The position numbers and the translations under genes are program-made. 11,460 bases of DNA from Nitrosopumilales archaeon (GTDB lineage: Archaea; Thermoproteota; Nitrososphaeria; Nitrososphaerales; Nitrosopumilaceae), in assembly GCA_016176745.1 (NCBI GenBank), contig JACOWO010000064.1, positions 1-11,460 of the forward strand, in the 5' to 3' direction. Shown here piece by piece: positions 5,834-11,460 of this stretch; position 1 is the stretch's first letter; each line of letters begins with the position of its first letter. Under the pieces are notes generated by a model. The model had not been told where the DNA came from. It searched no databases and worked only from the letters and a program-made list of their open reading frames with translations.

Positions 5834-7886
5834 ACTTTCAGATTACAAGACAGACGTTCATAACGACTGGTGTCCAGGATGTGTACTTCCTGACACTCTG
5901 ATCCATTGTAACCCATCAGTAAAACAAATACAACAAATCGGTGTAGGTGAACGGGTTCTTGGAAGAGATGGTCTTTATCATAATGTAAAGGAAATCATAA
6001 CACACATTCACAGAGGAAAGTTATTCAAGCTTGTAACAAAGTGCTTTGGAGTAACGTATCTTACAGAAGAGCATCCAGTTTTGATAGTAAAAAGAAAACA
6101 TCAAAAACTGCACAACAAAAAATTTGATGCTGTTTGGACACGTGCAGATGAAATTAAAACTAGAGATTATCTTGTGTACCCAATTCAAAAAGAACAAGTT
6201 GACAGAGAATACGTTGAAGTTGATTACCAATTAAAGAAAAAAGATACCATAAGCAAACCACTGCCAAACAAAATTCCACTAAACAATAGTGTACTCAGAC
6301 TAATGGGATACTACATAGCAGAAGGCCACGTGCATAGACGTGAGATCAGCTTTACCTTCAACTCCAAAGAAGTTGAATTTTTAAATGATGTCAAAAACAT
6401 TATGGCGCAAACATTTGGTCTTAATGGAACAAAAAGTACTAAAAGAAATGCAACTACAATAACCTTCTATTCAGCCCCTCTTGCAAGACTATTCTTAGAA
6501 TGGTTTAGCCATAAATCATACAACAAAAAACTGCCACACTTTGTAATGCTTCTTCCCGCACAAAAACAAACAGAACTCATCAAAGGATTGTGGCGTGGGG
6601 ATGGTTGGATAAGTACAGAACAATTACGTGGAAATTTCAAAACAACATCCAAGATTTTGTGTGAACAGCTAAAGACTCTTTTACTAAGGCAAGGAATAGT
6701 GCCAACAATTTCTGTTAACAAGGCAAAAGGTATCCACAAAGAATCATACTCAATTCAGATTGTAAGTGATCGCGATTTTGTAGTATTATGTAAAATACTT
6801 GATGAAACACTCACATCAAAAAACCATATAGGAAAACCTCCTTCTTCAATTGTTCTACCTGATTATGTCCTAATTCCGGTAAGAAAAATTGAAAGTTTTG
6901 ATTATGATGGACCTGTTTACAACCTAGAAGTTGATGATGTCAATTCCTATGTGAGTGAAAATGCAATTTTACATAATTGTGGTGATTTTGGTATAGTAAA
7001 TGCAATTCAGATGGCGCTTGCAGAAATGAATATCCCAAGACACAAGGCTGCCATATTTTCTGGAATAGGCTGTTCTGGAAAAACATCACACTTTATCAAC
7101 ACATATGGAATTCACACCTTGCACGGACGAGTCTTGACATTTGCACAAGGTGCAAAAATAGCAAATCCTGACATGACTATAGTAGCGGCAGGTGGAGATG
7201 GAGATGGGTTAGGAATTGGTGCGGGACACTTTGTTGCAGCAGGGAGAAGAAATGTAGATCTGACATACATAATTTTTGATAATGGGGTGTATGGACTGAC
7301 TAAAGGACAAGCATCACCTACTTTGAGGTTAGGTGAAAAAACAAAATCACTTCCAGCACCAAACATAAACTATAATGTAAATCCAATTGGATTGGCAGTG
7401 GCAAGCGGTTTTACATTTGTTGCAAGAGGATACTCGTATGACGTACGACATCTAAAGGATCTGATAATTGCGGCAATCAGTCACAAGGGCCTTGCATTTT
7501 TAGATGTTCTTCAACCATGTCCAACATATAATGACATTAACACAAGGGATTGGTATGCAGGAACAGAGCCAACAGATGACGTTGCCACAAAAACTCACGC
7601 TAGATTGTACAAACTTGAAGATACAGGCTATGATCCAGTGGTTCACTATAGTAAAGAAGAAGAGCTAAATGAAAAATTAAGCCAGGCACTAATCAAGTCA
7701 CTTGAATGGGGCGACAAGATTCCTTTTGGTATATTTTACAAAAATGAAATAATAACAGAACACGGAAGAAGACTTGCAGACAAGATACCAAACTATCTTG
7801 AGAATCCTCCCGCAACACAGAAAATATCTTCTAATGGAAAACCTACCACAGACATATCAAAATTATTGGACTCATTGCAAGTCTAA
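5823..7886 (+). CDS. 2-oxoacid:ferredoxin oxidoreductase beta subunit, interrupted by an intein
   Basis: The 687-aa precursor is 366 residues longer than the family norm because of an in-frame intein (residues 20-385). The joined exteins give 321 residues, normal for a Sulfolobus-type beta subunit. The spliced N-terminus reads NDWCPG-CGDFG, the classic start of this subunit. The four probable [4Fe-4S] ligands are C17, C386, C417 (GIGCSGK) and C566 (QPCPTYN), which become extein positions 17, 20, 51 and 200; their spacing agrees with the ligands known from Sulfolobus OFOR. TPP and Mg2+ binding is shown by [13 protein letters not shown] (457-469) and [11 protein letters not shown] (486-496). 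The start ATG 5823 lies inside the end of the alpha gene (11-nt overlap), indicating translational coupling and a fixed subunit ratio. Without splicing the CPGC cluster site is split, so the precursor should be inactive. Both halves are in one frame with no stop. Confidence 0.93.
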   Translation: MVLKLSDYKTDVHNDWCPGCVLPDTLIHCNPSVKQIQQIGVGERVLGRDGLYHNVKEIITHIHRGKLFKLVTKCFGVTYLTEEHPVLIVKRKHQKLHNKKFDAVWTRADEIKTRDYLVYPIQKEQVDREYVEVDYQLKKKDTISKPLPNKIPLNNSVLRLMGYYIAEGHVHRREISFTFNSKEVEFLNDVKNIMAQTFGLNGTKSTKRNATTITFYSAPLARLFLEWFSHKSYNKKLPHFVMLLPAQKQTELIKGLWRGDGWISTEQLRGNFKTTSKILCEQLKTLLLRQGIVPTISVNKAKGIHKESYSIQIVSDRDFVVLCKILDETLTSKNHIGKPPSSIVLPDYVLIPVRKIESFDYDGPVYNLEVDDVNSYVSENAILHNCGDFGIVNAIQMALAEMNIPRHKAAIFSGIGCSGKTSHFINTYGIHTLHGRVLTFAQGAKIANPDMTIVAAGGDGDGLGIGAGHFVAAGRRNVDLTYIIFDNGVYGLTKGQASPTLRLGEKTKSLPAPNINYNVNPIGLAVASGFTFVARGYSYDVRHLKDLIIAAISHKGLAFLDVLQPCPTYNDINTRDWYAGTEPTDDVATKTHARLYKLEDTGYDPVVHYSKEEELNEKLSQALIKSLEWGDKIPFGIFYKNEIITEHGRRLADKIPNYLENPPATQKISSNGKPTTDISKLLDSLQV
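5880..6977 (+). mobile_element. Intein with LAGLIDADG homing endonuclease, inserted in the CPGC motif of OFOR beta
   Basis: A 366-aa class 1 intein, precursor residues 20-385. Block A is C20-VLPDT. Block B is YLTEEHP (T81, H84). The C-terminal blocks read [19 protein letters not shown] (F) and HN followed by Cys (G: H384, N385, C+1 = C386). Between them lie two dodecapeptide motifs: LMGYYIAEG (160-168, acidic residue E167) and IKGLWRGDG (253-261, acidic residue D260). Both putative metal-binding acids are kept, so the endonuclease may still be active. All main splicing residues are present, so protein splicing is expected. The boundaries are fixed by two facts: removing 5880-6977 restores a perfect WCPGCGDFG, and both junction codons are TGT. 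The element is predicted to move by cutting the unoccupied beta gene at this conserved site. I do not recall a described intein at this position, but no search was possible. Confidence 0.93.
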
Positions 7887-7951
7887 AGACGCCTAATCTG
7901 TCAAAATAGCATATGAATTATTAGCAGCTTGATCGAATACTAGCGTTATAA

Positions 7952-8386
7952 TTGAATATTGCAGAAGTAAACAAGATTTTTCGTAAATCCATCATAAAGG
8001 GATATTTTGAGCCAGAGCTGCTAAATCTTGATTTTAAAAAATCAAATGTCAAGCATCCATCAATACAAGATGATGGTCTGATGCAGTCTCGCCTCTTACA
8101 TGTATTTTTTGATATTGACACTGGTTGTGATTATCCTGACGGCGATGAATGGTTTATTGTTGACATGCTTTTTCCATACAACATCAAAATACCTGACAAC
8201 ATGAAAGGTCCTGACTATTTTACAACCATTTCAGTAGACAATGGAAAAAATTTTTGGCATCATCGTGAACTCATAAGATACAAGTATGGAAAATCAAAAA
8301 AACTCAAAGAATCCCTAGAATTTTTAGAAACAAAATACAAAGAACTTCACTCATTAGTTGAGCCATTAGAAAAGGATCTCAAATAA
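7952..8386 (+). CDS. Unrecognised soluble protein, 144 aa
   Basis: No family is recognised. The frame opens at TTG 7952 and gives a 144-aa hydrophilic protein with no signal peptide or membrane segment. The middle has several acidic and aromatic residues (FFDIDTGCDYPDGDEWFIVDMLFP, split as 52-61 and 62-75) and a FWHHREL stretch at 101-107. The end (about 112-143) is charged, with spaced Leu residues that could form a helix or coiled coil. The start is uncertain: no in-frame ATG or GTG lies near the beginning, and a TTATAATT at 7945-7952 touches the TTG, so transcription might begin further in. It is 65 nt after the OFOR operon and could be read through from it. Its stop overlaps the stop of the next, convergent gene by 8 nt (8379-8386). 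Confidence 0.6.
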   Translation: MNIAEVNKIFRKSIIKGYFEPELLNLDFKKSNVKHPSIQDDGLMQSRLLHVFFDIDTGCDYPDGDEWFIVDMLFPYNIKIPDNMKGPDYFTTISVDNGKNFWHHRELIRYKYGKSKKLKESLEFLETKYKELHSLVEPLEKDLK

Positions 8387-8915
8387 TTAATTTCCACTCA
8401 CTACCTGTAAAGACAAATTTCTTATTATTTACAAATGCTGTGTTTAATCTCCATCTGGCAGCATTTGCATCAAATTTGTAAATTATCTCTGTAACATCAT
8501 TAGGCAATTTTGTTGGATCTAGATGGTATGGAATCAGTTCTAAAACAAAGTCGATCTTTTCTATTGAATTATTGAACCAGTCACGATCATCAGAATCTGC
8601 TATGAATCTAATTGTTGGAATGCTTGAAAAACTTAGATCAATTTTTAACGTATTTTTTTGACCTCTTCTTCTTTTCATCTCTTTTAGTATTGCTTTTACC
8701 TTATCCCATCTTCTAAACTCAAACCACTTGAAAAATTCATCATTAAACGCAATTGGAATGTCGATGTTTAACACACTGACAAAATCAGAATCAAAACTTT
8801 CCAGCTCTGTTTGTTTTACCTGAAATCTTCCATTGAATATTCCATATACTACTTCTATCTCCCAAGGCGAAATTCCGTAATAGCTTAGCTGAGCTACTGG
8901 CTCTTCACTCATCAT
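8379..8915 (-). CDS. Unrecognised soluble protein, 178 aa
   Basis: No family is recognised. The protein is soluble, with no membrane segment or signal peptide. Visible features are an aromatic run EFFKWFEFRRW (60-70), a basic stretch KEMKRRRGQK (78-87), and an alternating hydrophobic pattern (90-106, 121-128) consistent with beta strands. The C-terminal part (about 145-178) reads like a small beta sheet ending in TGSEWKLII. The start has two adjacent ATG codons (8913-8915 and 8910-8912). A minus-strand box at 8935-8943 is 24 bp from the first and 27 bp from the second, so the second Met is equally possible. It converges with the gene ending at 8386, with an 8-nt overlap, and lies 49 nt downstream of the tail-anchored protein gene on the same strand. 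Confidence 0.65.
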   Translation of the reverse strand: MMSEEPVAQLSYYGISPWEIEVVYGIFNGRFQVKQTELESFDSDFVSVLNIDIPIAFNDEFFKWFEFRRWDKVKAILKEMKRRRGQKNTLKIDLSFSSIPTIRFIADSDDRDWFNNSIEKIDFVLELIPYHLDPTKLPNDVTEIIYKFDANAARWRLNTAFVNNKKFVFTGSEWKLII

Positions 8916-8934
8916 ATCAAAAACTAGAAAATTC

Positions 8935-8943
8935 TAATTAAAG
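8935..8943 (-). promoter_or_regulatory. Minus-strand box A for the 178-aa protein
   Basis: On the minus strand the sequence reads CTTTAATTA, centred 24-27 bp upstream of the paired ATG codons at 8910-8915. The spacing fits leaderless transcription; the match to a TATA consensus is moderate. Confidence 0.4.
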
Positions 8944-8964
8944 TTTCTAACTGGGTAGTTTTTT

Positions 8965-9519
8965 TTAAATTGTGTTAAGATATTTCCACAGATAAAATAC
9001 CCCAACCGTTGCTATCACAAAAACCATCGGTTTCCACGCAAAAACAGGTATGTTTGGAGTTGCTAGCTTGATTTTGTAACTATCAAAGACAGTATGAACA
9101 TATTTTTTGAATTTATTATTCCAAATTTTATAGTCAATTTGGTGTTTTCTTAAAAGCGACTCTATTTCATATATTACAGGAGTACGTTGCGAAAATAGAT
9201 GCTGCAAATAATCTCTTGACACTTCAACTTCTGCTTGTATTGCAACAAATCCTTTTTTCATATCAAGTAGCCTGACATGCATCTCCCATGGTTTTTTTAG
9301 CTTTAAAGAAAGACCGTTGCCTATCTGAAAAGGCATCTTGTGTTCAAACTTGACCTTGGTAAATCCCTCGTTTGAAAAAATCTTCAACAACTCATCTACG
9401 TTCTTTTTTACTACAACTGTAAGCTGCTCAACTTGATTTTTACCATCAAAGTGAATTTTTCCTTTAATACCATCAAGAAACGATATTGTTTTTGGATATC
9501 TTGTTAGATATTCTACCAT
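8965..9519 (-). CDS. Unrecognised tail-anchored membrane protein, 184 aa
   Basis: No family is recognised. About 160 residues of soluble sequence come before a single C-terminal hydrophobic segment (about 161-180, AWKPMVFVIATVGVFYLWKY) that ends four residues from the C-terminus. This is the layout of a tail-anchored membrane protein with the bulk in the cytoplasm. The soluble part is Lys-rich, with strand-like repeats such as QLTVVVKKNVDELLKIFSNE (32-51) and KGFVAIQAEVEVS (89-101). The pattern of paired strands and a helix suggests a compact alpha-beta domain, but no fold is claimed. ATG 9519 is preceded by a clear box A about 28 bp upstream (9541-9552). It lies 83 nt from cofE on the same strand and seems to have its own promoter. 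Confidence 0.68.
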   Translation of the reverse strand: MVEYLTRYPKTISFLDGIKGKIHFDGKNQVEQLTVVVKKNVDELLKIFSNEGFTKVKFEHKMPFQIGNGLSLKLKKPWEMHVRLLDMKKGFVAIQAEVEVSRDYLQHLFSQRTPVIYEIESLLRKHQIDYKIWNNKFKKYVHTVFDSYKIKLATPNIPVFAWKPMVFVIATVGVFYLWKYLNTI

Positions 9520-9540
9520 TAGTTTGGCCTCAAAGTGACC

Positions 9541-9552
9541 AATATTTAAATC
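9541..9552 (-). promoter_or_regulatory. Minus-strand box A for the tail-anchored protein gene
   Basis: On the minus strand the sequence reads GATTTAAATATT, a good TATA-like element whose centre is about 28 bp upstream of ATG 9519. This implies a leaderless or almost leaderless transcript, separate from cofE. Confidence 0.5.
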
Positions 9553-9602
9553 AGCTTTGCCTTAAACTAAACAAATCACTGTCAAAGAATTTTTGCTGAT
9601 CT

Positions 9603-10373
9603 TTACTTGGATTTTGTTAGGCCTCGAATGTAAACGCACTGATCATGTGATATTGCCATTTCATTTTTACTTATTTTTCTATCAGTTATTTTTGCGCCGG
9701 AATTTTTAATTATTGCAAAAGGCTGCGATTCTGAACCCTCTCCCATTTTGTGATTTGCAATAGATGCCAAGTTATCTGCAACTGCTTGAAATGTGACCTT
9801 TAACGGATTTCCGTCTAGATCTTTTTCAGCTCTTCTGTCACTAACTGGCTCAATACCTGCACATGAAATGGCTACTCCAATAGTGCCAACACGTGACGGC
9901 ATTAATCTGCTATCAACAATTATGACACCAATATGAACAGAAAATTTTAGGAAAAACTTTCGTCTTAACTGCTCGGCAATTAAATAAGGATCATTTGGAT
10001 AAAGAACCACTTTTCCTTTTTTGACATTTGACTTGTCAATTCCGGCATTTGGGGCCAAAATATTATCGGCAGACGTGATAACAAAGCCTGCAACTCCTCC
10101 AAAAATAATGTCAGACTCTCTTAGAATTATCTCTACTATTTTTGGTTCCATATGAAATTTTTTTGCAAGAGACACTGCCTTTTTTGAAACTGTAATATTT
10201 TGATAGTCAAGCAACCTTCCTTGTGAATTTGAGATGTATTTGCTTGAAATTACCACAATATCGCCATTTTCAATAGTAATTTTGCTTTCATCTACACATC
10301 TTAGAATGGTATCAAAAAGATCAAATTCTCCTTCTTCTTTTCTTGCCTTTATTGGAAGTACCACTAAGGACAT
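9603..10373 (-). CDS. cofE: Coenzyme F420-0:L-glutamate ligase
   Basis: A 256-aa protein, the normal length of archaeal CofE. Recognisable segments are GDIVVISSKYIS (37-48), LAPNAGIDKSNV (106-117), YPNDPYLIAEQLR (125-137), VIIVDSRLMPSRVGTIGVAISCAG (150-160 and 161-173) and the following EPVSDRRAEKDLDG. CofE adds one or more L-glutamates to F420-0, with GTP hydrolysis and divalent metal, to make the polyglutamate tail of the deazaflavin cofactor F420 in the cytoplasm. The usual DSxGRP turn is DSRLMP here, a departure from the common motif in a loop near the metal/GTP site; whether activity changes is unknown. The start ATG 10373 places the first strand as in the family. An A-rich minus-strand element at 10391-10405 could be its box A. 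It is divergent from the aconitase-family gene across a 73-nt gap. Confidence 0.88.
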   Translation of the reverse strand: MSLVVLPIKARKEEGEFDLFDTILRCVDESKITIENGDIVVISSKYISNSQGRLLDYQNITVSKKAVSLAKKFHMEPKIVEIILRESDIIFGGVAGFVITSADNILAPNAGIDKSNVKKGKVVLYPNDPYLIAEQLRRKFFLKFSVHIGVIIVDSRLMPSRVGTIGVAISCAGIEPVSDRRAEKDLDGNPLKVTFQAVADNLASIANHKMGEGSESQPFAIIKNSGAKITDRKISKNEMAISHDQCVYIRGLTKSK

Positions 10374-10446
10374 ATTCTCGCTAGAATCATTCTTGTTTTT
10401 TATCCTTCTGAAAAGCTTTTAATCCGTAAAACAAGCTTTTGCGTGC
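10374..10446. promoter_or_regulatory. Divergent promoter region between cofE and the aconitase-family gene
   Basis: A 73-nt gap. For the plus strand, TTTTAATCC (10417-10425) is centred about 27 bp before ATG 10447, fitting a leaderless start. For the minus strand, the complement of 10391-10405 contains GATAAAAAAC, about 26 bp before ATG 10373, a weaker match. The octamer AAGCTTTT occurs twice, at 10413-10420 and 10433-10440, exactly 20 bp apart. One copy overlaps the plus-strand box A and the other lies between it and the expected transcription start, so it could be an operator; this is inference. Confidence 0.45.
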
Positions 10447-11460
10447 ATGAATATTACTGAAAAAATACTTGCACGCGCATCAGGCAAGAACAGCGTTTCA
10501 CCAGATGACGTTGTATTTGCAAATGTAGACAAAGCAATGATACACGATGTTTCAGGACCAGGAGTCATAAAGGTATTTGAGAAATTAACAAAACAAGGAA
10601 TTTCTGTAGATAAACTCTGGGATCCATCAAAGATTTGGGTTGCAGAGGATCATTTTGTCCCTTCAGCAGACAAGGTTTCCGCAGAAAACATTGTACAATT
10701 ATCAAAATTTACAAAAAAGTATGGAATTGAAAAACATTTCAAGTATGGTATGGGGCAGTACGGCATATGCCATACATTGTCTCATGAAGAGGCAATGGTA
10801 TTGCCAGGAGAAGTCTATGTTGGTGGTGACTCCCACACAAACACTACAGGTGCATTAGGTGCATTTGCATGTGGACTGGGACATACAGATGTAGCATATG
10901 TTTTACTGAATGGAAAAATCTGGTTCAAAATTCCTGAAACTTATTACTTTAAGCTCAATGGCAAACTTTCAGAACACGTGATGGCAAAGGATCTCATTTT
11001 ACGTATAATCGGTGACATTGGTACCGAAGGTTGTGCATATAGGGCAATGCAGTTTGGCGGTACTGGAATCAATGAAATGTCAGTAGAGGAGCGTCTTACA
11101 CTAACCAATATGACTACTGAAGCTGGGGCAAAAAACGGGATAATTACACCTGATCAAAAAATCTTTGATTATCTTGGAGCTCGTGGCGCAAAAAACTTTG
11201 CCCCAGTGTATGATGATGCAGACAGTGAATGCGCCAAAATTTTTGAGTATGAAGCCTCTGAACTAGAACCGCTAGTTGCAAAACCATATTCGCCAGACAA
11301 TGTTACTGCTGCAAGAGACATATCATCAATCGCACTTGACAAGGCATACATTGGCTCATGCACTGGAGCAAAGCTTGAAGACTTGCGCGCAGTTGCAAAA
11401 ATACTCAAGGGAAGAAAAGTCAAGATAAGAACAGAAATTTTGCCAGCCGCAATCTCAATT
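10447..11460 (+). CDS. Aconitase-superfamily large subunit, 3-isopropylmalate dehydratase/homoaconitase-like (3' end outside window)
   Basis: The frame from ATG 10447 stays open to the window's last base (338 codons). Archaeal LeuC-type large subunits are usually near 420 residues, so roughly 80 are missing. Visible motifs are EDHFVPS (67-73, family D-H-x-x-P), GQYGICHTLSHEE, GDSHTNTTGALGAFACGLG (127-145), and YIGSCTGAK (301-309), whose C305 should be the first [4Fe-4S] cluster ligand; the CxxC pair with the other two ligands lies beyond the edge. The N-terminus TEKILARASGK is typical of LeuC/HacA. These enzymes isomerise a 2- or 3-hydroxy tricarboxylate by dehydration and rehydration, together with a separate small swivel subunit. 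Whether the substrate is isopropylmalate, homocitrate, citramalate or citrate cannot be decided from this part. It has its own box A at 10417-10425. Confidence 0.87.
   Translation, partial: MNITEKILARASGKNSVSPDDVVFANVDKAMIHDVSGPGVIKVFEKLTKQGISVDKLWDPSKIWVAEDHFVPSADKVSAENIVQLSKFTKKYGIEKHFKYGMGQYGICHTLSHEEAMVLPGEVYVGGDSHTNTTGALGAFACGLGHTDVAYVLLNGKIWFKIPETYYFKLNGKLSEHVMAKDLILRIIGDIGTEGCAYRAMQFGGTGINEMSVEERLTLTNMTTEAGAKNGIITPDQKIFDYLGARGAKNFAPVYDDADSECAKIFEYEASELEPLVAKPYSPDNVTAARDISSIALDKAYIGSCTGAKLEDLRAVAKILKGRKVKIRTEILPAAISI

Noticed and set aside
6021..7366. Several minus-strand frames opposite the intein and beta subunit
   Set aside because: They lie antisense to a well-supported coding sequence and show no motif, start context or promoter.
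5823..7886. Beta-subunit gene as two genes, a frameshifted gene, or an assembly chimera
   Set aside because: The reading frame is continuous, the insert has intein blocks in the right order, and removing it restores an exact family motif, so an intein explains everything.
8950..8964. T-rich run after the tail-anchored gene as a terminator
   Set aside because: The T run is on the plus strand, whereas the gene ending here is on the minus strand, so it would be an A run in that transcript.
10640..10858. A 72-codon plus-strand frame inside the aconitase-family gene
   Set aside because: It overlaps a frame with clear GDSHT and cluster-ligand motifs; the shadow has no recognisable features.
1..11460. 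tRNA, rRNA, CRISPR array, insertion sequence or terminal inverted repeats
   Set aside because: Intergenic gaps are 15-83 nt and nearly all sequence is coding; no cloverleaf, repeat-spacer series or transposase was seen.

Overview
The window looks like a compact stretch of chromosome from an ammonia-oxidising thaumarchaeon (Nitrososphaerota, probably a Nitrosopumilus/Nitrosarchaeum-like lineage). The evidence is: AT-rich DNA with very short intergenic gaps; frequent TTG/GTG starts; archaeal box A (TATA-like) elements lying about 24-28 bp upstream of many start codons, the spacing expected for leaderless mRNAs; a Sulfolobus-type fused gamma-alpha 2-oxoacid:ferredoxin oxidoreductase; an F420 biosynthesis gene (cofE); and several small proteins with no obvious bacterial counterpart. 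The genus is an inference. There is no rRNA, tRNA, CRISPR array or insertion sequence, and no gene-free stretch longer than 300 bases.

Layout. Left part, 2-3657: the 3' part of an FAD-dependent L-2-hydroxyglutarate-oxidase-like gene, a CDF-family metal transporter (SLC30A9-like), an 86-aa Cys/His protein, a single-domain HemS/ChuX-like protein, and on the minus strand a D-2-hydroxyacid dehydrogenase that meets the previous gene tail to tail. Centre, 3724-7886: an 8-Cys 48-aa micro-protein (TTG start), then a two-gene operon for 2-oxoacid:ferredoxin oxidoreductase (fused gamma-alpha subunit, then the beta subunit overlapping it by 11 nt). Right part, 7952-11460: three unrecognised archaeal proteins (one plus strand, two minus strand, one with a C-terminal membrane anchor), cofE on the minus strand, and divergently the 5' part of an aconitase-superfamily (LeuC/homoaconitase-like) large subunit that runs off the window.

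The notable item is the beta subunit. It is interrupted by an in-frame 366-aa class 1 intein (5880-6977) carrying a LAGLIDADG homing endonuclease with both acidic residues present. The intein sits inside the CPGC motif that supplies two of the four [4Fe-4S] cluster ligands. Its first residue is Cys, and the residue that follows it is itself a cluster ligand. The host Cys at -3 and intein Cys1 therefore form a CPGC pair in the precursor. If these cysteines can form a disulfide, splicing, and hence activity of a central-carbon, oxygen-sensitive enzyme, could be redox gated. That is a testable hypothesis, not something the sequence proves.

Functionally, several genes deal with 2-oxo and 2-hydroxy acids and the TCA or amino-acid branch: the LhgO-like oxidase, D-2-hydroxyacid dehydrogenase, OFOR and LeuC/aconitase. 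They are in separate transcription units, so any joint pathway is only suggested by proximity.
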